From: 0-14-3-00-62-12 sp034440555
Lineage (GTDB): Bacteria; Pseudomonadota; Gammaproteobacteria; Xanthomonadales; Ahniellaceae
Assembly (NCBI GenBank): GCA_034440555.1
Contig: JAWXCG010000322.1
Span: 9,873 to 73,872 of the forward strand
DNA: 64,000 bases
Direction: 5' to 3'
Shown here: positions 7,659 through 17,044 of the stretch, piece by piece
Layout: each line of letters opens with the position of its first letter
How positions within the stretch are numbered: position 1 is the first letter of the stretch
The notes under the pieces: generated by a model
Database searches by the model: none
Told to the model about the DNA's origin: nothing
The model's input: only the letters and a program-made list of their open reading frames with translations
Translations under genes and position numbers: made by a program

Positions 7659-9659
7659 ATGATTTCCCCGATTGCGGCCGAGTTTGAGCAAGCCATTGCG
7701 CTCGGTAACACCGAGCAAGCCTTGAATCTGGCGCAGAATCGAATCAAAGACGCTGCGCTCGATGCCGGCGCCTGGCACTGTTTGGGGCACGCGCTGGATT
7801 CCGCGGGCCGGCTGCAGGAATCGGACGCCGCGTTCCTGCGTGCACGTGAGCTGGCTCCAGGAATGATCCGATATCGCTTCGCTTTGGCCGGCGCATGCTT
7901 CATGCGGGGCGACTGGCGGCGCGCTTCTCGGCATTTTGGCGCCTGCGTCGATACTCAGCCGCAGTGGCGCGACGCATGGACAAACCTGGCACGCGCCGAA
8001 CTCAAACGCGGCAACCCGGATGCGGCGTTGGCGGCAGCGACGCGCGCTGTCGATCTGCCGCCAGAGGACCTTGCTGCGCTAAAGCTGCAGGCGATCTGCG
8101 CCGAAATGGCCAATGCGTCCGCAGCGGTTGTGCTGGCTATCCGTGAGCGCATTGCAAAACTCGCGCCCGGCGATCCGGAGTCGCACTTTCTGCTCGCAAT
8201 GGCACACTGGGCCTCGCGTCGTCACTCGCAAACGCATGCATGCCTACGGCGCTGCCTGGAGCTCGCACCGGATTACCTCACCGCACGCTGGGTTGTGGCG
8301 CAACTGCCGGCGCAGGAACAGTTTCAGAGCGACGATGATCGTAAGGCTTATCTGGCGCAATGGCGCAGCGGAATGGCGGCAATCGAAGCCATCAACTTCG
8401 AGTCTGCAGTCATGCAGACGCATTGCGAAGCGATCATGCAGATGCATACCAACTTTTACCTGGCATATCTGGGCGGCGCATTGCGTGCTGAGCAGCTGCG
8501 CTATGGTGCGCTGATGCAACGCGTCGCCACTCGCGTTTGCGGTGACCTGCAGATCGCGCCGCGACCGATCACGCGCCAGCGTCGCCGCATCGGAGTGATC
8601 TCCGGCATGCTGCAGCAGCATTCCGTCACCAAGTTGTTCATGCTTGCGTTTCTGGGCTTGGATCGCGCCCGCTTCGAGGTGATCGGCTTTTGTCCGCGCA
8701 ACCTGCGCGACACCTGGAGCGACCGCTACGAACGCGAACTCGACGGCTTTCATCTGGGCACCGGAACCCCGCGGCAATGGGCGCGGAAAATTGCCGAGGC
8801 GGATCTGGATGTGCTGGTCTATCTCGACGTGAGCATGCACGCGCTTGCCAGCGGTCTTGCCGCGCTGCGCCTGGCACCGGTGCAGGCAGTGCTTTGGGGC
8901 CATCCGTTCAGCACCGGCCTGAAAAATATGGACTGGTTCATCAGTTCGGCCGCGATGGAACCCGATGCATACACAGAACACTACAGCGAACAGACCCTAT
9001 TGCTGCCCGGCATCGGCTGCGTGTTCGATCCGCCGGAATTTGTCCCTGATGCTGCTTTGCTCGATCAGCTATCGCTGTCAGCGCACGGGATCCGCGCTGC
9101 ATGTCTGCAAAGTGCGGAGAAACTTTCGCCGCGCCACGACGCATTGTTCGCGCGTCTGCTGCGGCAGGTGCCCGAGTTGCATCTGAGCTTCACGCCCGGC
9201 CTGTTGCCCGCCGGCCTGGAGCAATTCATTGCGCGCTTGCGCGGTGCCTGCGCGGCAGAGAAAGTGGATTTCGCCAAGCGTGTGACCGTGCATGGGCGAT
9301 TGAGCCAGACACAATTCGCAGCGGTCACGGCGAGCCAGGACTTCGTTCTCGACTCGCTCGATTGGTCGGGCGGCGTGACCGCACTGGAGACCTTTTGGCT
9401 GGACAAGCCCATCCTGACTTTGCCCGGAGCGCTGATGCGCGGCCGGCACACCTATGCGATGCTCAAGTTGATGCAGATCGATGAACTGATTGCAGACGAT
9501 GAGGATGACTATCTGCGTCGTGCAAGTCGTCTGGCAACCGACAGCTCCTGGCGAACCCAACTCGCGGAACGCATCGCAGAGAACAAGCATCTCCTCTATC
9601 GGGATGTCGCCGTGATCGATGCGCTTTCCGATTGGCTGACCAGCGTACAACCGGATTAG
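7659..9659 (+). CDS. TPR-SPINDLY-type glycosyltransferase (GT41), first copy
   Basis: A 666-residue protein with an N-terminal tetratricopeptide solenoid (about residues 1-240) and a C-terminal GT41 domain of the O-GlcNAc-transferase/SPINDLY type. Recognisable catalytic-domain blocks are RRRIGVISGMLQQHSVTK, PVQAVLWGHPFSTGL, and near the end LDSLDWSGGVTALETFW with LTLPGALMRGRHTYAML, which bind the nucleotide-sugar. Bacterial members modify proteins (flagellin, adhesins) in the cytoplasm; the acceptor here is unknown. It diverges from glyA and is followed 13 bases later by a paralogue. Confidence 0.85.
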   Translation: MISPIAAEFEQAIALGNTEQALNLAQNRIKDAALDAGAWHCLGHALDSAGRLQESDAAFLRARELAPGMIRYRFALAGACFMRGDWRRASRHFGACVDTQPQWRDAWTNLARAELKRGNPDAALAAATRAVDLPPEDLAALKLQAICAEMANASAAVVLAIRERIAKLAPGDPESHFLLAMAHWASRRHSQTHACLRRCLELAPDYLTARWVVAQLPAQEQFQSDDDRKAYLAQWRSGMAAIEAINFESAVMQTHCEAIMQMHTNFYLAYLGGALRAEQLRYGALMQRVATRVCGDLQIAPRPITRQRRRIGVISGMLQQHSVTKLFMLAFLGLDRARFEVIGFCPRNLRDTWSDRYERELDGFHLGTGTPRQWARKIAEADLDVLVYLDVSMHALASGLAALRLAPVQAVLWGHPFSTGLKNMDWFISSAAMEPDAYTEHYSEQTLLLPGIGCVFDPPEFVPDAALLDQLSLSAHGIRAACLQSAEKLSPRHDALFARLLRQVPELHLSFTPGLLPAGLEQFIARLRGACAAEKVDFAKRVTVHGRLSQTQFAAVTASQDFVLDSLDWSGGVTALETFWLDKPILTLPGALMRGRHTYAMLKLMQIDELIADDEDDYLRRASRLATDSSWRTQLAERIAENKHLLYRDVAVIDALSDWLTSVQPD

Positions 9660-9672
9660 ACGGAACAATCTC

Positions 9673-11895
9673 GTGCACCCCGAACTCGAACAGCATATCC
9701 GCAACCGCAACTACGTCGCCGCGCTCGCATTCAGCCGTGACTTGTACGATCGCGCGCATTCCGATGGTGAAATCGCTGCGATGCATGGACACGTGCTGCA
9801 GCAATTGCGCATGCACAGCGAGGCGAGGCGGGTGCTTGAGCAAGCCGGCACGCTCCTGCCCAAGCTGCCGTCGATCTGGATCGACCTGGCCGGCGCCTGT
9901 ATCGCAGTTGCCGACTGGATCGCTGCGAAGGACGCGGTATCACGCTTTCGAGAATTGGCCCCCGCTTCCGGCGCTGGCATGTTTGCCGAGGCTGAAATCC
10001 AACTTGGACTCGGCAATGGCGATTGTGCCGAAACGCTTTTTCGGCAAGCGGCCGCAACCCATTCGGCCTATTTCGAGCGCCGACTGCAACTTGCTGGCCG
10101 TGCCTGCGATGCCCGTGACTTTACCTTGGCCGGCTGGCACTACCAAGGCTGCATCACGCAGCGACCGGACGCATTGCCGGCACATATCGATTATCTCGCC
10201 TGCTTGTTCCAGCAACGCCAGTACGTAACGGCTGTCGCGCTGGCTCGGGACGCGGCGAAGCGCTTCCCGGCCGATGCGCGGCTGCTGCATCGATACTCGG
10301 TCTTGCTGGATCTGATCGATTGCGATCCGGCGGAGCGCCTGCAGGTACGCACGCGGTGGCTGGAAAATGCACCCAACTCGGTAGATGCCCACCTCGCCAT
10401 GGCCAATGCATTAGCCTCGTCGTACGATTTCGTCGGCGCGCATCGGCATTGGCAGCGCGCGCGTGAACTCGATCCAACGCAAGTCATTGCACGTTGGACT
10501 GCGCTCCACTTTCCTGCACACGTACTTTTCCAGCCCGCCCAGGCGGGCGACGGTCGAGGGGATTGCGATCATCAGGCGCATGCCTTTGCACAGCGCTGGA
10601 TGGACGAGCTCTCTTACTTCGATTCGATGCCCACCCCAGAGACCGACATCTGCCTGCGCTTGATTCAGAGCTGCGCCAGCCATCACCTCATGTATGCGCA
10701 GCAGGACGTGGTCATGCCCTTGTGCAAACGCGGCGTCGTGCTTAGCCGATTCTGCGATCAGGCACTGAGTATCGCCCAGTCCGCTCGACCGGCGCAGAGT
10801 GCGCGTCCGCGCCGGCGCATCGGCATCGTCTCGTCCAGCTTCGGCTGGCATTCGGTATCGCGCGTCTGGCGCGAGTTGATGCTCGCCGTCGACCGCACCG
10901 CGCTGGAACTCATCTGCTACCACATCGATGCCAGCGACGACCACTCGGTGGCCCAATGGCGCGCCCGTGCCGATGCCTTCGTCGAAAGGCAGGGCGACTT
11001 GAGCGATTGGCACCGATGCCTGTCCGCGGCCGATCTGGATGTGCTGATCTTCCTTGACCTCGGCCCACATACAATGGCCCAGGCGTTGGCGACGCGTCGC
11101 TACGCGCCGGTGCAGTGCACGACCTGGGCTCATCCAGTCACCTCCGGACTCAGCACAATCGATTACTTCCTCTCATCGGATTTGATGGAACCCGCAGACG
11201 GACAGGTGCATTACTCCGAACAGCTGATCCGATTGCCCGGTTTGGCCTGCGCCTATCAGGCCGCGGCCGGGTCGGGCAGTGACATCACCCCTGGGTCAAA
11301 TATGCACGACGGCGACGGCATACGCTATCTCTGCGCGCAGACCAGCCTGAAGTTGCTGCCGGTACACGATGCGCTTTTCACGCGCATCCTGGCGAGCATG
11401 ACCGGCAGCGTGTTGACCCTCAGTCACGGCGGCCAGGAACTGGCGAGCGCGGCCATCCGCTCACGAATCGGTCCAGTGTTGAACGCGGGCGGGGTTGATG
11501 CGGAGTCAAGGATTCGAGTTCTCGCCCACATCCCCTATGCCGACTATCTCAAGCTGCTCGAACAAACCGACGTGCTGCTCGACACCCTGCATTTCTCGGG
11601 CTGCCTGACCTCACTCGACGCGCTCAGCATGGACATTCCGATCGTTACCCTGCCCGGCACCACGATGCGTGGACGGCAAACGGCAGCGATGTTGCGCGTG
11701 CTTGATCTGCCGGAACTGATAGCGCAGGACGAGGATGATTATGTTCGCATCGCTACTGGCCTGGGGCGCGATCATCTGTGGCGCAACGCCATCCGGCAAC
11801 GCATCCGCGAGCGCAAGCACCTCCTGCTGGATTCAGCGGAGAGCGTGCGCGGGCTTGAGCGCTTGCTGCGCGAAGTTCAGCCGCGCTGCCAATAA
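9673..11895 (+). CDS. TPR-SPINDLY-type glycosyltransferase (GT41), second copy
   Basis: A 740-residue paralogue of the preceding gene with the same architecture: TPR-like helices over roughly the first 300 residues, then a GT41 domain starting at RRRIGIVSSSFGWHSVSR and containing PVQCTTWAHPVTSGL, LDTLHFSGCLTSLDAL and VTLPGTTMRGRQTAAML. The start is a GTG at 9673, 13 bases after the upstream stop, so the two are one transcript. The copies are clearly diverged, suggesting an old duplication and different acceptors or sugars. Confidence 0.85.
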   Translation: MHPELEQHIRNRNYVAALAFSRDLYDRAHSDGEIAAMHGHVLQQLRMHSEARRVLEQAGTLLPKLPSIWIDLAGACIAVADWIAAKDAVSRFRELAPASGAGMFAEAEIQLGLGNGDCAETLFRQAAATHSAYFERRLQLAGRACDARDFTLAGWHYQGCITQRPDALPAHIDYLACLFQQRQYVTAVALARDAAKRFPADARLLHRYSVLLDLIDCDPAERLQVRTRWLENAPNSVDAHLAMANALASSYDFVGAHRHWQRARELDPTQVIARWTALHFPAHVLFQPAQAGDGRGDCDHQAHAFAQRWMDELSYFDSMPTPETDICLRLIQSCASHHLMYAQQDVVMPLCKRGVVLSRFCDQALSIAQSARPAQSARPRRRIGIVSSSFGWHSVSRVWRELMLAVDRTALELICYHIDASDDHSVAQWRARADAFVERQGDLSDWHRCLSAADLDVLIFLDLGPHTMAQALATRRYAPVQCTTWAHPVTSGLSTIDYFLSSDLMEPADGQVHYSEQLIRLPGLACAYQAAAGSGSDITPGSNMHDGDGIRYLCAQTSLKLLPVHDALFTRILASMTGSVLTLSHGGQELASAAIRSRIGPVLNAGGVDAESRIRVLAHIPYADYLKLLEQTDVLLDTLHFSGCLTSLDALSMDIPIVTLPGTTMRGRQTAAMLRVLDLPELIAQDEDDYVRIATGLGRDHLWRNAIRQRIRERKHLLLDSAESVRGLERLLREVQPRCQ

Positions 11896-11954
11896 GATTA
11901 GGCGAATCGACGCGAGCCACACGATGTTTTATCGTCGCTGATTGCGTCAAGCCA

Positions 11955-12389
11955 TCAGATTCGCAGCACCTGCTCGAAAGCGGACGTGAATCGATGGCCG
12001 TCGAATAGCGTAGTTCCTTGCAATATCCAGCGCATGGCGCGGCGAAGTTGCGCCAGTTCGTCGAGGTGTTGCGACCAATGCACGGCGCGCGCGCAGATCG
12101 GCCGCGTCGATCGCCGTGAAGGCGTCCAGCCCGGCTCAGCCATCTCGTCACGCTCGTTCAAGCTGATGAAAAACAGCTTTCCGGCCTGATAAGTGGTGAA
12201 CGCGAGGCTGGAGTTTTTACTCAGCCAACCAGGAGACAAACAAACGCGAGGCGGTAATTTCGACCTTGGCTTCTGGTTGGGACACGCGATCGGCTCAAAG
12301 ACGGTGGCCAGCGACGTTGACCCGGATAGCTGCGCGTTCAGCGCCTGGCGCTCCGCCTGCCCTGCTACGCCGCCATTCGCGCCGCCAGC
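11955..12389 (-). pseudogene. Chimeric remnant: DUF4915 N-terminus joined to GT41 C-terminus
   Basis: The frame open from about 12389 contains WLSKNSSLAFTTYQAGKLFFI, the N-terminal signature I recall for DUF4915/TIGR03032 proteins. It then turns into a segment whose end (HLDELAQLRRAMR, then TLFDGHRFTSAFEQVL) looks like the last helices of a GT41/SPINDLY protein. Between them, a second frame gives LDAFTAIDAADLRAR, the normal GT41 lead-in, so at least one small frameshift lies in the GC-run near 12100. No good start codon exists (TTG at 12239). I read it as two neighbouring genes collapsed by deletion. Family calls are from memory. Confidence 0.5.
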
Positions 12390-12511
12390 TCAGGCACGCG
12401 CCGTAGCCGCTTGCCTACTGGATGTCAGCACATTACCCGCCGAATTGGCTGGACTTGCCTGCCTCAAGCCCGGACAATTCGCGCCCTTTCCCCGACTTAG
12501 CCGATTCCGCC
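12390..12511. other. Leader region of ettA
   Basis: About 120 bases upstream of the ettA start. The ettA frame stays open here (to 12422), but the translation is proline- and alanine-rich with no family match. No clear promoter or hairpin was found. Confidence 0.4.
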
Positions 12512-14173
12512 ATGCAATACATCTACACCATGAATGGGGTGAGCAAAACTGTGCCGCCCAAGCGCACGATTATCAAGGACATCTCGCTGTCCTTTTTTCC
12601 GGGCGCGAAGATCGGCCTGCTCGGTGTGAACGGCTCGGGCAAGTCGACGGTGTTGCGCATCATGGCGGGCGTAGACACCGAGTTCAACGGAGAGGCGCGT
12701 CCACAACCGGGCATCAAAATCGGATACCTGGAACAAGAGCCGAAGCTCAATCCGGAAAACAGCGTGCGCCAGGAAGTCGAGCTGGGCATGGGTGAAGTGA
12801 TGGCAGCCAAAACCCGCTTGGACGCGGTCTACACTGCTTATGCCGAGCCCGATGCCGATTTTGATGCGTTGGCCGCGGAGCAAGCGCGCCTGGAGGCGAT
12901 CATCGCCGCAGCCGACGGGCACAACCTCGAACACCAATTCGAAATCGCCGCGGATGCGCTGCGACTGCCCGACTGGGACGCGAAGGTTGGCACGCTTTCC
13001 GGCGGTGAGAAGCGACGTGTGGCCCTGTGCAAACTGCTGCTGTCAAAACCCGACATGTTGCTGTTGGATGAACCGACCAACCATCTCGACGCCGAGTCGG
13101 TGGCCTGGCTCGAACAGTTTCTGACGCGCTACACCGGCACCGTGGTTGCGGTGACCCATGATCGCTATTTCCTCGATAACGCTGCCGAGTGGATCCTGGA
13201 ACTCGACCGCGGCCGCGGCATTCCGTGGAAGGGCAACTATTCTTCATGGCTGGAGCAGAAAGACGCGCGATTGGCCCAGGAAGAATCCGGTGAGAAATCG
13301 CGGCGCAAGGCGCTGCAGCAGGAGTTGGAGTGGGTGCGGCAAAACGCCAAGGGACGTCAGTCCAAGAGCAAGGCACGTCTAGCGCGCTTCGAAGAGCTCA
13401 ATTCAGTCGAGTACCAGAAGCGCAACGAAACCAACGAAATCTATATCCCGATTGGCGAACGTCTCGGCGACAATGTCATCGAATTCAAGAACGTGAGCAA
13501 AGGCTTCGGCGACAATCTGTTGATCGATGATCTCACGTTCAAACTGCCGCCCGGCGCGATTGTTGGCGTGGTCGGCCCGAACGGCGCCGGCAAGTCGACA
13601 CTGTTCAAGATGATCATCGGCCAGGAAAAGCCGGATTCAGGTGAGGTGTCGATCGGCAAGTCCGTGCAGCTCGCCTACGTCGACCAGAGCCGCGACGCGC
13701 TGAATCCAGAAAACAATGTTTGGCAGGAAGTCTCCGGCGGGCGCGACATGATCACCGTCGGAAAGTACGAAACGCCGTCACGTGGCTATATCGGTCGCTT
13801 CAACTTCAAGGGCGCCGATCAGCAAAAACTTGTCGGGCAATTGTCGGGAGGAGAGCGCGGCCGACTGCATCTCGCCAAGACGCTGACCACTGGCGGCAAT
13901 GTGTTGCTGCTTGACGAACCGTCCAACGATCTGGACATCGAAACCCTGCGCGCGCTCGAAGAAGCTCTGCTTGAATTTCCCGGATGTGCGGTAATCATCT
14001 CGCATGATCGCTGGTTTCTCGACCGCATCTGCACGCACATTCTTGCCTTCGAAGGCGATTCGCACGTCGAGTTCTTCAATGGAAACTACAAGGAATACGA
14101 TGTAGATCGCCATCGCCGCCTTGGCTCAGACGCCGACCAGCCGCACCGACTGCGCTTCAAAGCACTGAAGTAA
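12512..14173 (+). CDS. ettA: ABC-F translational throttle ATPase EttA
   Basis: A ribosome-associated ABC-F protein that gates the first elongation steps according to ATP/ADP. It has two ATPase cassettes: Walker A GVNGSGKST at residues 38-46 with signature LSGGEKRRVAL, and a second GPNGAGKST with LSGGERGRLHLAK, both with Walker B and EPTNHLD/EPSNDLD. There are no membrane segments. At 553 residues from the ATG at 12512 it matches the E. coli protein, and MQYIYTMNGVSK is the family N-terminus, so the longer frame upstream was rejected. It is monocistronic and convergent with the glycan cluster. Confidence 0.95.
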   Translation: MQYIYTMNGVSKTVPPKRTIIKDISLSFFPGAKIGLLGVNGSGKSTVLRIMAGVDTEFNGEARPQPGIKIGYLEQEPKLNPENSVRQEVELGMGEVMAAKTRLDAVYTAYAEPDADFDALAAEQARLEAIIAAADGHNLEHQFEIAADALRLPDWDAKVGTLSGGEKRRVALCKLLLSKPDMLLLDEPTNHLDAESVAWLEQFLTRYTGTVVAVTHDRYFLDNAAEWILELDRGRGIPWKGNYSSWLEQKDARLAQEESGEKSRRKALQQELEWVRQNAKGRQSKSKARLARFEELNSVEYQKRNETNEIYIPIGERLGDNVIEFKNVSKGFGDNLLIDDLTFKLPPGAIVGVVGPNGAGKSTLFKMIIGQEKPDSGEVSIGKSVQLAYVDQSRDALNPENNVWQEVSGGRDMITVGKYETPSRGYIGRFNFKGADQQKLVGQLSGGERGRLHLAKTLTTGGNVLLLDEPSNDLDIETLRALEEALLEFPGCAVIISHDRWFLDRICTHILAFEGDSHVEFFNGNYKEYDVDRHRRLGSDADQPHRLRFKALK

Positions 14174-14317
14174 GAGTTCGCCAGGACCTGAACTCATCGC
14201 CATTGTCGTTGTAGAGCCAGTCTTGCGCCAATACTCTTCACTTGGGACGTTTGGGCGCGTGTAGGGTGGGTGCAAAGTATGGGAGCTAGCCCCGCTCCAC
14301 ATGAGTGTCATCCCATG

Positions 14318-15187
14318 TCACTTCGATAACCACGCACGCGGCAGTCCACGAAACAGGAACGCCACGGCGATTCCCAGCACGATGATTACCCGCGGCCATC
14401 CAAAACGCGCGCGGTGCTTGAGCAAGAAACGACCGAGCCCGAGATGTTTATGCCAGGCCACGAACACCGGCCGCGCATGGCTGGAGCTGCCCTGACGGTG
14501 GGTCACGCGCACTTCGTTCGCAACCGCGACGCGCGAACCTGCGGCATGCACACGTGCGCATAGGTCCAGGTCTTCGCCGTGCAGAAAGAACGACTCATCG
14601 AAGCGGCCAATGCGCTCAAATAATGCCCGCGGCAGCAGCATCAAGGCGCCAGAGCAGGCGTCTACATACTGCACGGCATCGGCAGTACGCGGCAGGTGCA
14701 CGCCCGCTCCGCTGAGTCCCAGGCTTGCAAGTTGATCGCGCAACAGGCGCATGGGTGTCGGTGTCACTCGGCGCGCGGCAGGCTCTTCGCGGCCCAGTGC
14801 GTCGCGCACGTCGGCTCCGAGCAAGCCAATGTCCGGACGCTCAGCAACGATCGCAAGCAGTGCTCGCAGCGTTCCCTGCTCGACCAGACAATCCGGATTG
14901 AGGAACAACAACCATGGCGCACTTCCGCGCGCAGCACCTCGATTGCATGCCGTACCGAAGCCCAGGTTGCGCTTGCTGACCTCCAAGCCAAATCGGGCCT
15001 CTCCAGAAAAGCGATTCGCCACGCGTTGCGGCCAGCCATCGTCAGAAGTGTTGTCGAACACGATTACCGAAGTGTCGCCCTCGGCGAGCAATGCCCGCGC
15101 GACGCAGTCTTCGAGCAATGATCCGCTGTTACAAGCGACAATCACCATATCAACGCGAGCGCCCGTGGGTACAGCATCGACGCTCAC
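14318..15187 (-). CDS. Family 2 glycosyltransferase (rhamnosyltransferase-like)
   Basis: A 289-residue GT-A transferase, probably adding a sugar to a lipid-linked surface glycan at the inner membrane. The nucleotide-binding start VDMVIVACNSGSLLEDCV, the LFLNPDCLVE block (DxD-like) and the late ESFFLHGEDLDLCARV motif are typical of rhamnosyl-type GT2 enzymes. A C-terminal hydrophobic segment (WPRVIIVLGIAVAFLF) may anchor it. The GTG at 15187 overlaps the stop of the upstream gene in a GTGA, which decides the start; the longer frame is a shadow. Last gene of the wzm-wzt cluster. Confidence 0.85.
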   Translation of the reverse strand: MSVDAVPTGARVDMVIVACNSGSLLEDCVARALLAEGDTSVIVFDNTSDDGWPQRVANRFSGEARFGLEVSKRNLGFGTACNRGAARGSAPWLLFLNPDCLVEQGTLRALLAIVAERPDIGLLGADVRDALGREEPAARRVTPTPMRLLRDQLASLGLSGAGVHLPRTADAVQYVDACSGALMLLPRALFERIGRFDESFFLHGEDLDLCARVHAAGSRVAVANEVRVTHRQGSSSHARPVFVAWHKHLGLGRFLLKHRARFGWPRVIIVLGIAVAFLFRGLPRAWLSK

Positions 15188-17019
15188 GCCAATGCGCCCT
15201 TCGCGGTATTCGACTCGTCCACAATTCGCTCCCACAGAATTGGCCACGCTTCCATCGCGTCGGCGGTTTGCCGGAGCCGCTTTGCGAGTCCTGATGCGAA
15301 TCCCGCAGCATCGTTGCTCGCGTCGCCATGCAGTTGTGGCACCTGAGTTTGCACCAGGGCACGCCCATTGACGGTAACGATGGCACGCAGGTCTGCGATC
15401 CAATGCAGGGGCGCATCGGGTCCGGCTTCCTCCACGATGCGTTGCAGTCGATTGATCAAATCACTACGCACGAACTGAAGATATTCCGATGCGTAGGCAT
15501 TCAATGCCTTCGGCGAACTCTGCGCCAGGTCGCGTAACAACGCAGCTGCGGTCTGCATGCGATCCGCGCCGACATGCGCGCGGATGTCGCCGGCGCGCGC
15601 GGCGAGGAAATCGGCGACGAAGCGATTGAAATCAGGAGTCGACGCCTGTTTGCCGACTTCTTCGGCAGCGCCGCGGCCGCCATCGATGTGTCCGATCGAA
15701 TCTGGCAAGTGCGCGAAAACGGTTTGCGGCCGCATTGTGCGCATCATTGAACTGAACCCCAGCCCCGCTGAACCGGCAAAAGGCAACGCGAACGGCATGA
15801 AGTCGCGCGCATCCAGTGTCAGTGGCAAGTCCATGCTTTGCTGGGTCAGCCCGGTGCGACGCGCACCTGACCACAAACTGCCGCGCCGTAGTTGTGCCAG
15901 ATAGAGCTCTCGGTCTGAATTGAACGAAGCGCGACTCTGAGCATCGAGCAGAAAGAGGTCCTCTGTGGAGAGCGAACGCGGTGCACCGCGCGCACCGGAA
16001 ATCGTTCCGGCGACGACAATATCGCCCACATCGACAAGAAATTCCGACAAGGCCACGCCACGCAAATCGCCCGCCTTCCATACGCTGGAGCGATCCGAAT
16101 CGAGCAGGCTACCGAGCGAAGCACCGCAGGCAAGATCATGCTCACGCAGCAGTCCGTCTACTTGTGGCGCGGGCACTCCGGCCGCCATCGCCTCGGATTG
16201 CGCAGCAAAGAAGCGCGCCGAGACCTGTTCAACGGGACGCAAGTCCATGCCCCGACGAAATTCCGCATGCCGATGCAAAGGCCACTGCGCATGTTCATCC
16301 AACAACAGGTTGCGTTTCCCGGCGAGCAGCGGCAACGCGAGATTGAACATCTGGCCAGCGGTTGTCGCCGCGCGTGTCCCGATCAGCAGATCGAGCGCAT
16401 GCACAAGACGGGAGTCCGCACCAGCCAGTTTCCTGATGCGTGCGTGCCATTCAACGGCATCGATCAGCCGGGTAGGGCAACCGGCCACGTTGCCAAGTGC
16501 CTCGAGTTGCGCCTTGTGTTGTGCGCGAGTCCCGGCGCTCGACGAGCTGCTCAACAGCGTGATCTGAGCGACGTGATCGCGCCAATCGGGCGTTTCGGCA
16601 AGCGATTGCAGCAAACGCGCCGAAGCCTCGATTCGATCACCTACGCGCAGCAACATCTGCATCGGTGCTGGGCTGGTGCGTTGCGCTCGCTCTTGCATCG
16701 CAGCGATGAAATCCTGTTCGGAAATCAGCAGTCGGCGGGTGACCAGGCTATCGATAACGCGCGCGATTCCTTCCGCCGGCGCCGAGGGAATCACTTGACG
16801 CACGGCCTGCGTGTGTTCGGCCAGGCTGAGAAAACTGCGGCAGCGATCCAACGCCTGCAACACCTGGTGCGTCATCAGGTGCGTCTGCTCATCGCGCGTG
16901 CGAAACACACACTCGCCGCCGCCAAGATCCGCAGCACTGCCAAGTACCGATGCAAAAAGTGGCGCGTTTGCGTCTGTTGGCGCGCGCGGAGTTGCGTCCA
17001 TTGAAAAACTGAATTCCAT
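15184..17019 (-). CDS. Unrecognised 611-residue protein in glycan cluster
   Basis: I do not recognise a family with confidence. Residues about 50-105 (THQVLQALDRCRSFLSLAEH to LVTRRLLISEQDF) read like a small winged-helix of the PqqD type. The middle (about 125-260) has DRIEASARLLQSLAETPDWRD followed by ATTAGQMFNLALPLLAGKRN and LLLDEHAQ, loosely resembling the GT-A pattern of an N-R/L-x-A helix before a DxD strand, but with DEH where DDD is expected. The rest is mainly helical, with no signal peptide and no clear membrane helix. It is coupled to the GT2 downstream by a GTGA overlap and 25 bases from the methyltransferase, so a glycan role is likely. Confidence 0.55.
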   Translation of the reverse strand: MEFSFSMDATPRAPTDANAPLFASVLGSAADLGGGECVFRTRDEQTHLMTHQVLQALDRCRSFLSLAEHTQAVRQVIPSAPAEGIARVIDSLVTRRLLISEQDFIAAMQERAQRTSPAPMQMLLRVGDRIEASARLLQSLAETPDWRDHVAQITLLSSSSSAGTRAQHKAQLEALGNVAGCPTRLIDAVEWHARIRKLAGADSRLVHALDLLIGTRAATTAGQMFNLALPLLAGKRNLLLDEHAQWPLHRHAEFRRGMDLRPVEQVSARFFAAQSEAMAAGVPAPQVDGLLREHDLACGASLGSLLDSDRSSVWKAGDLRGVALSEFLVDVGDIVVAGTISGARGAPRSLSTEDLFLLDAQSRASFNSDRELYLAQLRRGSLWSGARRTGLTQQSMDLPLTLDARDFMPFALPFAGSAGLGFSSMMRTMRPQTVFAHLPDSIGHIDGGRGAAEEVGKQASTPDFNRFVADFLAARAGDIRAHVGADRMQTAAALLRDLAQSSPKALNAYASEYLQFVRSDLINRLQRIVEEAGPDAPLHWIADLRAIVTVNGRALVQTQVPQLHGDASNDAAGFASGLAKRLRQTADAMEAWPILWERIVDESNTAKGALA

Positions 17020-17044
17020 GCTTGGCTCCGGAACCTATATTTAC

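Noticed and set aside
6191..7903. 570-codon version of glyA
   Set aside because: The extra 142 N-terminal residues overlap the divergent TPR gene; the family N-terminus begins near 7477.
14280..14303. Short palindrome GGAGC/GCTCC between ettA and the glycosyltransferase
   Set aside because: Only 5-base arms and no T-run, so not called as a terminator or REP.
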